Below are positions 42,732 to 51,321 of a stretch of DNA of 59,840 nucleotides, piece by piece. Made by a program: the position numbers and the translations under genes. The notes below the pieces were generated by a model, which searched no databases, was not told the DNA's origin, and saw only the letters and a program-made list of their open reading frames with translations. Each line of letters starts with the position of its first letter. Position 1 is the stretch's first letter. Origin of the DNA: JBCBSS01 sp039819065 (GTDB taxonomy: Bacteria; Bacteroidota; Bacteroidia; Cytophagales; Cyclobacteriaceae); NCBI GenBank assembly GCA_039819065.1, contig JBCBSS010000025.1, positions 1 through 59,840 on the forward strand, read 5' to 3'.

Positions 42732-43586
42732 TTAGTATTTTCCTCTAGCTGTCTGGGGAGAAATGCCTATCCTTTTCTTGAATTGAGCGGTGAAATGGGA
42801 AGGTGAATTGTAACCACACCTGAAGGCAATTTCGGAAATGGTCAAAGTAGTTTTTGAAAGTAGTTCACTCGCCTTGGCCAGGCGTATATCTTGAACATAC
42901 TGATAGGGCGCTATCCCGGTTTTCGCCTTGAATAGCCGACTGAAGTGGTATTGACTCATATTGACCAGACTGGCCAATTCATCTAACCTTATGGCCTTGC
43001 CAAGATTAGACTTGATATAGGATTCTATCACAAACAATTGTTTGCCAGACAAGCGGCTGACCTTGGTCTCGTCAATTCTGAAGTTTGTGTTAAGGTGCTT
43101 CCCCAGCATGATGAGTAGGCTATCAACATATAGCGGATCGGCGACCTCCATCGAGTGTAGTTCCAACTGGATCAATTGAAATATCTTTTTCAGGAATGCA
43201 TCTTGAAAATTGAACTTTGGAACCAGATCGAAAGGTAGCTCTTGTTGGAAGGACTGATTGACGCGTTCAAAAAAATCCGGATAGATAAAGAAGTTGGAAA
43301 ATGAACATGCATTGTGCCAACCTGAAAGGTGTGGAAAACCGGCAGGCGTAAGGATAAAGTGATCTTTTAGTAACCTTTCGTTTCTCAGGTCATTGCCCAT
43401 ACCCCAGGTCATATCGGCATATGCCGAGGTTTGCAATGTAATGATCGCTTGTATGTTCAAATGCTCAGATACATCGACATTGTTAAGGGTTATTTCATTA
43501 TAGATTAAGCCTCCAAGGTCGTATGAACACTTGACGTTCTTGCTTTCTGGTCCTATTACTTTGCACTTGCTTATTAGCACACTCAA
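42732..43586 (-). CDS. AraC family transcriptional regulator
   Basis: The protein has 284 residues. The N-terminal half is a cupin-like sensor (STLIL-style strands; ILTPAGFPHLSGW). The C-terminal 100 residues show two helix-turn-helix motifs: LDELASLVNMSQYHFSRLFK and ISEIAFRCGYNSPSHFTAQF followed by GISPQ. The helices fit activator-type AraC proteins that bind direct repeats. It is upstream of, and in the same direction as, the hydrolase/SnoaL/porin group and is the best local candidate regulator. Confidence 0.92.
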   Translation of the reverse strand: MSVLISKCKVIGPESKNVKCSYDLGGLIYNEITLNNVDVSEHLNIQAIITLQTSAYADMTWGMGNDLRNERLLKDHFILTPAGFPHLSGWHNACSFSNFFIYPDFFERVNQSFQQELPFDLVPKFNFQDAFLKKIFQLIQLELHSMEVADPLYVDSLLIMLGKHLNTNFRIDETKVSRLSGKQLFVIESYIKSNLGKAIRLDELASLVNMSQYHFSRLFKAKTGIAPYQYVQDIRLAKASELLSKTTLTISEIAFRCGYNSPSHFTAQFKKRIGISPQTARGKY

Positions 43587-43655
43587 AAGTTAAATCATTA
43601 ATTATGAACAAATGAAAATATGAGCAAAAAGTTGTGCAACACCAACAAGTCTAAA

Positions 43656-44267
43656 TCAAACTAACCTCAGTTTTATCTTCGATTCGATCAGGTTTAGGTA
43701 TTTGGAAACACCCAGAGGGTCAGATACTTGTATTTCATTGGGTTTGAGTAATATTTGAAGTTGATACCTATCAGTACTGAATCTAAAATTTCTACCAAGA
43801 AGTTGTTTGTAGTTTTTTACGGCGTCAGGAACATCTGCATTGGTTTCAACTTCGATTATAGGCGTTATCACCACTTCTTGTTTGGTATGATCCTCTAGAT
43901 CTATTGACATATCGATGGTATAACTGAAGCCGTTATGGACACCGAACAGATAGAAACTTAGATCATCAACCAGGCTGCCTTTTCCTGATTGAAGGTATTT
44001 AAATCCCAAATTGCGAAAGGCGGGTTTACTGAATAGCTTGAGCTTGATGCTTTGTCGCTCGTAATTGTGATACAACGCAGCACCACAGATCACTAGCGCA
44101 AAACCGGCGGCATACAAAACCGACCAAGGAGCCCTATTAAGCATAGACGGCCAGAATGGATTATCTGATGAAATTGCCGGCAAGAATGTAAAAGGAAGGA
44201 TTACCAAAAAACTGATAATCCAGCCCTTGAGTAACGTTCGTTTTTCGAGGACCAGGAGCCTTAGCAT
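43656..44267 (-). CDS. Membrane protein of unknown function with two N-terminal helices
   Basis: The protein has 203 residues. Two hydrophobic segments (about 14-28, GWIISFLVILPFTFLPA, and 47-67, WSVLYAAGFALVICGAALY) are followed by a soluble part of 135 residues. That part has alternate charged and beta-like stretches (LKLFSKPAFRNLGFKYLQSG, EVVITPIIEVETN). No known family. Degenerate pieces of the same gene occur at 48529-48745 and 50558-50651, so it belongs to a duplicated segment. Confidence 0.65.
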   Translation of the reverse strand: MLRLLVLEKRTLLKGWIISFLVILPFTFLPAISSDNPFWPSMLNRAPWSVLYAAGFALVICGAALYHNYERQSIKLKLFSKPAFRNLGFKYLQSGKGSLVDDLSFYLFGVHNGFSYTIDMSIDLEDHTKQEVVITPIIEVETNADVPDAVKNYKQLLGRNFRFSTDRYQLQILLKPNEIQVSDPLGVSKYLNLIESKIKLRLV

Positions 44268-44465
44268 TTAGTTATGGTTTACTTGCCAATATGGAGAGTA
44301 AAGTAAACCGATTTTGAGATGCTTAAAAATACTAGGTACAAATAAGATGATTTTTGGGCTTTGTTTTTATCATCTCACGACCAAATAATTTTAGAATGGT
44401 TCGCGCAAACAAACTTGTAATACATTGAGTGGTACCGGGATCAATCAATTGACTTAGTATTGATA

Positions 44466-44678
44466 CTAATCGGGAAGTACGACACATTCTACACCTATTT
44501 TCTTAAGCTTGTTTATAACACTATTGGATGAAATTTCGCAAGCTTCAATCCTAAGTATTCGATCACAGTCCTGTAGGTCAAAAGCTATGTTTGAATAGCC
44601 GAAATACTTTTTTAAGACTGTTCTTACGGATTGAGCATCTCTATCATTTTCAATGCTGGTTTTGAATACCTCTACCAT
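44466..44678 (-). CDS. Small HMA-like ferredoxin-fold protein lacking the CxxC motif
   Basis: The protein has 70 residues with the pattern of small Bacteroidota proteins similar to heavy-metal-associated domains: MVEVFKTSIEND, a helix, then FGYSNIAFDLQDCDRILRIE, a helix and VECVVLPD. The metal-binding CxxC is absent; two isolated Cys remain. A role in metal transfer is therefore not supported. It stands between the membrane protein and the DUF3817 gene. Confidence 0.7.
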   Translation of the reverse strand: MVEVFKTSIENDRDAQSVRTVLKKYFGYSNIAFDLQDCDRILRIEACEISSNSVINKLKKIGVECVVLPD

Positions 44679-44783
44679 TAATTCAATTTTTATTGTCTAG
44701 CCTTGATGTTTCAAGCATATATCTCGCTAATTTTGAGTGTTGGCGTCGTGGATAGCTTCTATTTTACGCTTATTAAAACGCAG

Positions 44784-45092
44784 CTATTGTTCTTTATATT
44801 TCCTCAATATTTTAGGGACAAAATAGAATGTGCCAAAAGGAATGAAAGCAGCAACAAGCAGGGTAAACATGCTCTTCAATGACCACCCTCGATCTATCTT
44901 GATCTGAATGGTCTGAAAAACATAGACTACGAATAATAAACCATGTATTAGGCCCATTACTTTGCTTACTTCGGTTATCTCGAATATTAGTCGTAGAGGT
45001 ACAGTAAAAAAGACCAGAATAAGCAAAGTGCTACCTTCGGCAAAAGCGGCAAGTCGAAATCTCCCTAGCTGTGTTTTTAGTATTTCCAACAT
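44784..45092 (-). CDS. DUF3817 family membrane protein, copy 1
   Basis: The protein has 102 residues from ATG 45092, which follows the stop of the upstream gene by one base (TGATATG), so translation is coupled. Three membrane segments are visible: RLAAFAEGSTLLILVFFTVP, MGLIHGLLFVVYVFQ and MFTLLVAAFIPFGTFYFVP. The His in GLIHG and the PFGTFYF motif are typical of DUF3817 (YdzA-like). Function unknown. A second copy is at 50686-50997. Confidence 0.82.
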   Translation of the reverse strand: MLEILKTQLGRFRLAAFAEGSTLLILVFFTVPLRLIFEITEVSKVMGLIHGLLFVVYVFQTIQIKIDRGWSLKSMFTLLVAAFIPFGTFYFVPKILRKYKEQ

Positions 45093-45093
45093 A

Positions 45094-45537
45094 TCAGAAA
45101 GCCCTAAAAAACGGTCTAAACCAGGGGGTGGCACTGAGAATTACTAGCAGTGATATGCTGAACCATATTAATGTTACTTTGAACTTCTTTTGATCATTTG
45201 ATGCCCTTTTAGCTACAGCCGCTCCGATCGTAATCAATACTACTGCCAATATCATCGCTACGGCATGCCATACGCCGAAAAAGAGTAGTTGATCATTTCC
45301 CTGTGCACCATATTGAAGAAATAGCTTTGTGATAGGACTCACTGATGCGTAAAGCAAAAGGCCTATCAGAAGTTGAACGTGGGATATACCACTTGTTAAG
45401 CCCCTCACAATTTTATCTATGCTTGAATACTTTCTTTTTGTTATCAGTCCTTCTGCACTAGAATAGATGCCGAATACTAAGCTACCTAGTACTATCCATC
45501 TGATGATATTATGAATGGCTAATAATGTGGGATACAT
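45094..45537 (-). CDS. Four-helix membrane protein (cytochrome-b561-like architecture, unknown function)
   Basis: The protein has 147 residues from ATG 45537 (a start at 45570 would add 11 polar residues). Four hydrophobic helices: LLAIHNIIRWIVLGSLVFGI, HVQLLIGLLLYASV, LLFFGVWHAVAMILAVVLIT and VTLIWFSISLLVILSATPWF. His residues at the start of helix 1 (AIHN), before helix 2 (SHVQ) and in helix 3 (WHAV) could bind heme but this is not tested. It is directly upstream of the DUF3817 gene, separated by one base. Confidence 0.7.
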   Translation of the reverse strand: MYPTLLAIHNIIRWIVLGSLVFGIYSSAEGLITKRKYSSIDKIVRGLTSGISHVQLLIGLLLYASVSPITKLFLQYGAQGNDQLLFFGVWHAVAMILAVVLITIGAAVAKRASNDQKKFKVTLIWFSISLLVILSATPWFRPFFRAF

Positions 45538-45724
45538 GCTACAATTGATTTTTGCTGTTGCAAATTTCAATCACGGCACTGGTATAATTAAGAACTATAC
45601 AATCCAATTATGGCATTAATCAATCACATTTCGGTGTTGTTAAGGCTTTGGTATTTATATATAGCCTACCATAAGCGGGTTCATAAGACCACTTGGATGA
45701 TCCAAATTCATAGCTTCTCAAAGC

Positions 45725-46264
45725 TTAAACTTGCTTACGGCGATAAGTAACGCTTACTGCCCCAGTTTCAAATGGCTCTGTTCTCACCATTTCAAAAACA
45801 GTTTCTTTTACGCCCTCAGGGAACAACCGGATGCCATTGCCAAGGATAGTTGGGATTTGACAAATTATCATTTCATCAATTGAATCATATTTTAAGAATT
45901 CGGCTATGGTCTGTCCACCGCCAACTATCCATATGTTCTTTTTGCTTTCAACTACTATTTTATTGATTGTGCTTTTAGAAACACTTGCCAACCTGCTCGT
46001 ATTTTCTGTTTTCAAAGTGTAGTTATCGTCAGAAGTTAAAACATAGGTGAGACAATTCGCATAAGGCCATGCTACATCAAACCCCAATATCTCTTCATAA
46101 GTGGATTTGCCCATAATGACGGTGTCAATGGTTGCATAAAAATCAGCATATCCATGGTCAATTTGATTGGGATTTGGTAAGGCATCAAGCCAATCTAAGG
46201 CGCCATCTTTTCTCGCTATGTAACCATCTATAGAGGAAGCTATGTAAACTTTTATCTCCGCCAT
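45725..46264 (-). CDS. Dihydrofolate reductase family protein (RibD C-terminal-like)
   Basis: The protein has 179 residues: the opening IASSIDGYIARKDGALDWLD is the family signature, followed by DTVIMGKSTYEEILGF, TSRLASVSKSTINKIVVESK with the cofactor-binding area, IWIVGGGQTIAEFLKYDSID, and LGNGIRLFPEG. This fold reduces pyrimidine or pterin substrates with NADPH. Many stand-alone members in Bacteroidota have no fixed role. CCCTAAAAAGTAT lies just before its start, similar to half-sites of the RND and SnoaL operons. Confidence 0.87.
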   Translation of the reverse strand: MAEIKVYIASSIDGYIARKDGALDWLDALPNPNQIDHGYADFYATIDTVIMGKSTYEEILGFDVAWPYANCLTYVLTSDDNYTLKTENTSRLASVSKSTINKIVVESKKNIWIVGGGQTIAEFLKYDSIDEMIICQIPTILGNGIRLFPEGVKETVFEMVRTEPFETGAVSVTYRRKQV

Positions 46265-46350
46265 ATCTATACTTTTTAGGGCTAATAAGTCAAATAAAAT
46301 CCAGACAATAATCGGTAGTTACTTCTTGCCGAAATTGTATAAAATTTACC

Positions 46351-47106
46351 TTATGAAGTAATTGTGTTTTTGAACTGCCTGGGTGTCTGACCAAAATGAC
46401 GTTTAAAAGTTTTGATGAAATGAGATTGATCATAAAAGCCAGACATCATTCCGACCTGGGTAAGAGAGATGGCTTGAGTATTAGCAATCAATTGAGCAGC
46501 ATGATTGACCCGATTCAATTTTAAAAACTCCCCCGGGGTAATGGCATAATGCCTTTTGAATTTTTGGATAAAGGACTTTTGAGTAATCGATAGCGTATCG
46601 CTAAACTTCTTCAATGCACCTCTTTTTTCTAACTGAGTTAAGAGGCTACTAAACTTTTGTAAGTCGTCATCAATGGTAAGACCCTTGAAGAATTCGAACA
46701 GAGGGATTTCTATTTTTGCGAAAGATGGTTTTTTAGCGTCGATGAGTTCCTGATATATGAGATCGGACAACTCACCCATTTTCCTACCAGAAAGCCCCTC
46801 TCGTAATAGCCCATAGCAATGAGGTTTAAGGAAGAGGCCTACGTTTAGATGTCTTCCGGAAACTTCCGTTTTGAAAGGACTGGTTTTTAAACCGGAAACG
46901 ATGTAATGACAATTTTTGGCGACTGAGTTCTCAATGTTTTCCCCTGTCATTTGGAACTGCTCGCCATAATTAAAGATTAATTCCGTGAATAATGCTGCGT
47001 GATGAGTTGAGGACATCTCAAGAGTATCCGAACTTGAAACCCATACTAAATCAATGAATTGATTCAATGGAAAGCCTGGGTTGTAGGTAACGCTCCTTAG
47101 ATTCAC
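46351..47106 (-). CDS. AraC family transcriptional regulator (DUF6597-type N-terminus)
   Basis: The protein has 251 residues. The N-terminal part (about 1-130, with the sequence FIDLVWVSSSDT and LFLKPHCYGLL) matches the DUF6597 type sensor region. The C-terminal helix-turn-helix pair includes FSDTLSITQKSFIQKFKRHY and LTQVGMMSGFYDQSHFIKTF then GQTPRQFK. It begins 24 bp after the stop of another AraC gene; the two seem to be co-transcribed. Target not known. Confidence 0.9.
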   Translation of the reverse strand: MNLRSVTYNPGFPLNQFIDLVWVSSSDTLEMSSTHHAALFTELIFNYGEQFQMTGENIENSVAKNCHYIVSGLKTSPFKTEVSGRHLNVGLFLKPHCYGLLREGLSGRKMGELSDLIYQELIDAKKPSFAKIEIPLFEFFKGLTIDDDLQKFSSLLTQLEKRGALKKFSDTLSITQKSFIQKFKRHYAITPGEFLKLNRVNHAAQLIANTQAISLTQVGMMSGFYDQSHFIKTFKRHFGQTPRQFKNTITS

Positions 47107-47130
47107 TTGAATAATATTATTTGTAGAAAG

Positions 47131-48036
47131 TCATTCTTTTCGATATTGACTTGGAGTCACACTCGCATGTCTCTGAAAAAACTTGGAGAAGTAGGACGGA
47201 TCTTCAAACCCCAGATAATGAGCTATCTCGGCGATAGAACCATTGGAATGCTTTAGCAGTAATTGCGCTTCTATCACCTGGCGCTTGGCGATCCATTCAC
47301 TTGTAGAAAGCTGCGTATTTGATTTCAGCACCTTGTTGAGATGGTTGATGCTGACATTGAGTAGATCAGCCATATCTGCGGGTTTGGGATTGTTTTTGAT
47401 GTTGTCTAGCAGTACACTTTTAAACTGAGTAACCAGTCTCGAAGTATTTTCATTTACTGATTTCCTTTTCTCATTGAATATGGGATTGAGTTCGCTCAAT
47501 ACCGTAAGCAAATAATGTTTAATGAGAAAGAGGTTTTCATCAGGTTGATGATAAAGATATATCATCCTGGCGCAAATTGATAAGATGATCTCATGCAAAC
47601 CGCCCGCTAATTGGAAAACTAAAAAATTGTCAGGGTTCAATAATTCTGAAAAGTTCTTGAGACCTGAAGTGAGCTGAGAGTTATCGAAGAAATGCTCATG
47701 GAAAGTGACGAAAAAGCCTGTTGTTTCGGGATGCATCGCTTTGATGCTATTGGCTTGACCCGCAGGAGTGAAGGTAAATGTGTTTTGGTGTAACGTTTGA
47801 TGCATTACATCAATTGTCATCTGCACATGGCCATTCAACACAAATATGAAGCCGTGGGAAGTATTTCGAAATGGTGCATTGGGAAGTGTTAGATACGGAT
47901 GTATTTCTTCGATTCTAGAGATACTAAAAAGGGATATATCACCCGGCAGCTTGCTATCCAAAGCCTTATCATCTTTCAGAAATTTCTTTCTTACCTGGTT
48001 TGGTGAGAATATGGGAATATCGGGCTTCAAGGCCAA
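47131..48036 (-). CDS. AraC family transcriptional regulator
   Basis: The protein has 301 residues with an N-terminal cupin-like region (SHGFIFVLNGHVQMTIDV, FTFTPAGQANSIKAM). The C-terminal domain holds ADMADLLNVSINHLNKVLK and IAEIAHYLGFEDPSYFSKFF and SVTPSQYRK. It starts 5 bp after the DoxX stop and is followed by a second AraC regulator, so two different AraC proteins come from one operon. Confidence 0.91.
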   Translation of the reverse strand: MALKPDIPIFSPNQVRKKFLKDDKALDSKLPGDISLFSISRIEEIHPYLTLPNAPFRNTSHGFIFVLNGHVQMTIDVMHQTLHQNTFTFTPAGQANSIKAMHPETTGFFVTFHEHFFDNSQLTSGLKNFSELLNPDNFLVFQLAGGLHEIILSICARMIYLYHQPDENLFLIKHYLLTVLSELNPIFNEKRKSVNENTSRLVTQFKSVLLDNIKNNPKPADMADLLNVSINHLNKVLKSNTQLSTSEWIAKRQVIEAQLLLKHSNGSIAEIAHYLGFEDPSYFSKFFQRHASVTPSQYRKE

Positions 48037-48041
48037 TGAAG

Positions 48042-48410
48042 TTAAGCTAAAGATTTGGCTTTGTACAAAATAAATGCGGCCAACCCCAGGATAATGGCAT
48101 TCATGACCACAAAGTTGAACTCTCCTCTTTTTATATGAACGCCAATTGCACCAACCATTATCGTTATAATGGCATAGCCACTATATGTCATAAGATTCAT
48201 TGGTAGAGCCTTGATAATCCTTGGAAGGACGATTAACAGTCCAATGGCTAGCTCAAAAGAACCCAGAGCTCTTACGAATAGTGTTGGAAAGTCGGTGACC
48301 CAGCCCATGTTTTCGCTTAGCTTGGCAATAGGTTGTGATATTTTCATCGCACCAATAGATGTAAAAATGAGCGCCATCAATATTTGTGCGATCCAGAGTA
48401 GTATGTTCAT
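48042..48410 (-). CDS. DoxX family membrane protein
   Basis: The protein has 122 residues from ATG 48410 (the longer frame from 48485 begins with 25 residues unlike the family). Four membrane segments with the DoxX pattern: LMALIFTSIGAMKISQP, ALGSFELAIGLLIVLPRI, YSGYAIITIMVGAIGVHIKRG and VMNAIILGLAAFILY. DoxX proteins accompany redox or thiosulfate enzymes, but most stand-alone ones are uncharacterised. It is the first gene of the operon with two AraC regulators. Confidence 0.82.
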   Translation of the reverse strand: MNILLWIAQILMALIFTSIGAMKISQPIAKLSENMGWVTDFPTLFVRALGSFELAIGLLIVLPRIIKALPMNLMTYSGYAIITIMVGAIGVHIKRGEFNFVVMNAIILGLAAFILYKAKSLA

Positions 48411-48528
48411 AGCTTTTTTTAACAAAATTCCATTGCCGGGACTTTTTAAAATGTTATGAATCAAGCCTATGATGGTAAATATCAATCATGATTCTAGCCT
48501 GATTCTTATTCGATACAATCTTCTTTGT

Positions 48529-48745
48529 CTATTGACATGTAAATTGTACAGCCGGAGATGCGATAAACACCGAATAGATAAAAGCTCAGATCATCAACAA
48601 GACTACTTTTACCTGCATGAAAGTATTTGAATCTCAAACTGTAAGTGCATGTTGGCGGAATAGATTGATTTTGACGCTTTGTCGCTGATAATAGTTATAT
48701 AACTCGGTAGCACAGGTCATTAGCAAAAATAGGGGCATTATCCAT
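48529..48745 (-). pseudogene. Degenerate internal fragment of the 43656-type membrane protein gene
   Basis: On the minus strand the frames read LMTCATELYNYYQRQSVKIN and, after a frameshift, RFKYFHAGKSSLVDDLSFYL then FGVY...MSID. The intact gene has FALVICGAALYHNYERQSIK and GFKYLQSGKGSLVDDLSFYL then FGVHN. The similarity is clear at DNA level to about 43908-44115. It lies in the 470-bp gap between the DoxX and VOC genes; I see no gene in the remainder. Confidence 0.75.
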
Positions 48746-48882
48746 GTAAAGTCTGAAAGATTTGACCTTTCCTTAGCTATTCAGATCTGCGAAGGATACT
48801 GCCTTTACCATTACTTTCTTTCCAACGCGTCTTTGGCACTGATTTATTCATTTTTGACCAGGCCATTGCCATTAAGTTTATT

Positions 48883-49377
48883 TTATTTGTTTGATTTTGG
48901 TTGATGTAAGGCTATTCGGTTGCCTTCACTATCTTCAAATTCTGCGACAAAGCCCAGATCACCATTTGATGTTTTAGGATAGAGAATTCGCCCACCTGAT
49001 TTAAGAACACGTTTCAAAGTTTGATCTATGTTGTCAGTGAAAAAATAGATCAATACACCATCTTTAGTAGGCTTGTAAATTTCTCCTTTTGCTAAGGCGC
49101 CAGAAATACCTTTTCCAGAAGCTACAAATGGAAACAGTGCCATTTCATTATCATCGATAACTTCTCTTTCAAACTCGAAATTAAAAACGTTCTTGTAGAA
49201 TTGTACCGCTCTTTCTAAATCGGTCACCGGTATTTCGAAATAAACTGCAGGGTTAGTGTCGTTATTCATCTTTGTTGAAACTGATTTATCGATATCTTCA
49301 ATCGAGTTTACTCCATTTTGGGAATAAACATACCCAGCCAATAAGATTAAAACCACAATGATGGCTATTCTTTCCAT
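48883..49377 (-). CDS. VOC family (glyoxalase/dioxygenase-fold) protein with N-terminal signal segment
   Basis: The protein has 164 residues. An unusual N-terminal hydrophobic segment (IAIIVVLILLAGYVYS) suggests export or anchoring. Residues of about 42-160 are a VOC domain: YFEIPVTDLERAVQFYKNVF, FPFVASGKGISGALAKGE, VLIYFFTDNIDQTLKRVLKS and VAEFEDSEGNRIALHQPK. Metal ligands in this fold are usually His/Glu; some seem to be missing here (no His near the first strand), so it may be a binding rather than a catalytic protein. Confidence 0.82.
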   Translation of the reverse strand: MERIAIIVVLILLAGYVYSQNGVNSIEDIDKSVSTKMNNDTNPAVYFEIPVTDLERAVQFYKNVFNFEFEREVIDDNEMALFPFVASGKGISGALAKGEIYKPTKDGVLIYFFTDNIDQTLKRVLKSGGRILYPKTSNGDLGFVAEFEDSEGNRIALHQPKSNK

Positions 49378-49496
49378 TGTTTATTTGTCCGTCTAGTAAT
49401 TGAAAATCTTTCTGTTGCTGATGCTTGGCACCAAACTAGTTTAGACGGCTAAGCGTGATCAGAGTTGCAAATGGTGAAAGTAGATATTTCTACGTC

Positions 49497-50294
49497 TCAT
49501 TCTTCCAGCAACCAACTATAGATTGATTTCATATATGCCTGACATTGGTAATCACTGACACCTTTCCATTCTGTCATATACATGGTTGACATGGCATCAC
49601 CTAATAAGATCAGTTTCCCACCTGATTCCAGGACCTTAAAGACTCCGAAAGGCTCATTATTTTGACTATTGAAAGCGAAAGGAGTCCCTCCATTAATAGA
49701 TCGGCCAAGTTGATAGGTCACTTTTAACCTCTTAGGTGTTACAGGGCCTTTGATAGTATAACCTCCGGCTAATGTGTCCGGGCTCTGCTGTCCAAACTGA
49801 ACCGAATAAGGTTCAATGATTTCATTGACATTGGTTTTGGCCAAGTCTGTCCAGTAGTCTGCTTCCATTACGATTAACACTGAACCACCTTTATGCAAAT
49901 ATTTTTGAATAGCTTCAATCTCCTTTTGAGCATAATCACTGGATGGAGCATGTAGTACTAATACATTACCATCTTTAATTTCTTTATAGGAGATTTCTCT
50001 TTTCAGGAACGAAAGACTCGCATTAACACTCTCAAGTGTTTCTTGCAACTCCTCATTTAGATACTGTATCCGGTCTTTGTCATCCCATCCAATTCCTTCT
50101 ACAGGTACTTTCGGATCATTCCAAAATCTTTGGCCATGTGCAAGATCCATGTAGACTATTTTATCTCCATCTTGTGTGGAAAGGTTATTATAATCCATTG
50201 AATTATTTTGAACCCATTCCTTAGGAGGAGATGAACTATAGGCACACAAATATGATATCAAAAGCAGGGCTGGTAAGTGATGTACAATTTTCAT
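49497..50294 (-). CDS. Secreted protein of unknown function with glutamine-amidotransferase-like fold (DUF4350-like)
   Basis: The protein has 265 residues with a signal peptide (LLISYLCAYSSS). The stretch KIVYMDLAHGQRFWND, followed later by NVLVLHAPSSDYAQKEIEAI and LHKGGSVLIVMEADYW, and FGVFKVLESGGKLILLGDAM resembles the GldG/DUF4350 fold that binds rather than hydrolyses ligands. The catalytic Cys of amidotransferases is not present. No obvious operon partner; neighbours are more than 100 bp away. Confidence 0.65.
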   Translation of the reverse strand: MKIVHHLPALLLISYLCAYSSSPPKEWVQNNSMDYNNLSTQDGDKIVYMDLAHGQRFWNDPKVPVEGIGWDDKDRIQYLNEELQETLESVNASLSFLKREISYKEIKDGNVLVLHAPSSDYAQKEIEAIQKYLHKGGSVLIVMEADYWTDLAKTNVNEIIEPYSVQFGQQSPDTLAGGYTIKGPVTPKRLKVTYQLGRSINGGTPFAFNSQNNEPFGVFKVLESGGKLILLGDAMSTMYMTEWKGVSDYQCQAYMKSIYSWLLEE

Positions 50295-50557
50295 TTTATT
50301 TAACAGCGAGGGTCCAATTCAAAGACTTTGCAACTAGGGTAAGGTTGCATGTTTATGAATAGATTATAAAAGAACTAGGTTAGTCAAGGACCGGTATTAA
50401 ATATGGTCGAGTAGGAGGTTAAATGAGACTAATGTAAAATGGTATTTACTCTATTTGCGATTTATGCGGAGCTGGGTATAAACCAGGGCTAAGTGGTATT
50501 TGATTCATCTCTAGTAATCTGGTTTTGATCATTCCAGATAATGGACATCAAACATGC

Positions 50558-50651
50558 TTAAATCAGACTAACCTCGATTTTACCTTCGATTCGATTGAGG
50601 TATTTGGATAAATCTAGCGGGTCATTTGTCTGAATTCCGTTGGGTTTAAGC
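50558..50651 (-). pseudogene. C-terminal remnant of the 43656-type membrane protein gene
   Basis: The minus strand reads LKPNGIQTNDPLDLSKYLNR then IEGKIEVSLI and a stop. The intact gene ends LKPNEIQVSDPLGVSKYLNL then IESKIKLRLV. Only this tail remains. It lies right after a DUF3817 gene, as the intact gene lies after DUF3817 copy 1 (with the HMA-like gene between), so it marks the second copy of a duplicated block. The rest of the 391-bp gap has no recognisable gene. Confidence 0.8.
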
Positions 50652-50685
50652 CGTTATAAAAGTCGATTCGGTCGAATACAACTGT

Positions 50686-50997
50686 TTACTTTTCAACTAG
50701 CGCGTTTTTAAAAGGCTTGAGTATCTTATGATCTAGCACGAAAGTACCAAAAGGTATCAGTGAGGCAGCTAACACGAAAAATGCCCGAGTCATGTTCCAT
50801 TGATACTTGATAATGCATTGGAAGCTAAAGAAGATGTAAAGGATGAACAACCAACCATGTGCCATGCCCACCACATAGTTCGGTGTTGTTATATCCCACA
50901 TATACTTCAGGGGCATGGTTATACCAAGTAGCAAATAACTAATGCCTTCCAGGATGGCCAACAACCGTAATCTATCTATTGGAGTTTTGAGATTCAT
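50686..50997 (-). CDS. DUF3817 family membrane protein, copy 2
   Basis: The protein has 103 residues with three membrane segments: LAILEGISYLLLGITMPLKY, GMAHGWLFILYIFFSFQC and AFFVLAASLIPFGTFVLDHK. The His of GMAHG and the PFGTF motif match copy 1 at 44784-45092. Function unknown. Adjacent to the membrane protein remnant at 50558, reinforcing the duplication. Confidence 0.82.
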   Translation of the reverse strand: MNLKTPIDRLRLLAILEGISYLLLGITMPLKYMWDITTPNYVVGMAHGWLFILYIFFSFQCIIKYQWNMTRAFFVLAASLIPFGTFVLDHKILKPFKNALVEK

Positions 50998-51321
50998 GGT
51001 CGCGAATTTATTGTTTCTTGATAGAAAAGGTGTTTTTATTTTGGTTGTTGCGGAGGGTAGTAAGTTGGCTGGGAGTAACGGACAGAAATTTTCTCAAATG
51101 CGATTACCGGCTCTTTCTATCTACTGTTATTCTTTTCGCCTTCTTGTTAAGTTCTATAGTACAAACACCTTTCACTAGCTAGTACCTCATAGATACGCTC
51201 AGGCAGTTCATGAAAGTAGCCTTTAACAAAAAGTTTTGATGCTTTATTGAGACGGTCATCAGCCCTCGCCTTAGACCTCAAAGAATTGTTTAGCTAATTA
51301 TCTATTACTGATGGTAACAAA
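50998..51321. other. Non-coding gap with an unassigned short frame
   Basis: The 324-bp gap holds one open minus-strand stretch near 51140-51280 that reads about KASKLFVKGYFHELPERIYE then VLASERCLYYRT and a stop. It has no good start codon and I recognise no family; it may be a remnant. Nothing else is seen. Confidence 0.35.
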
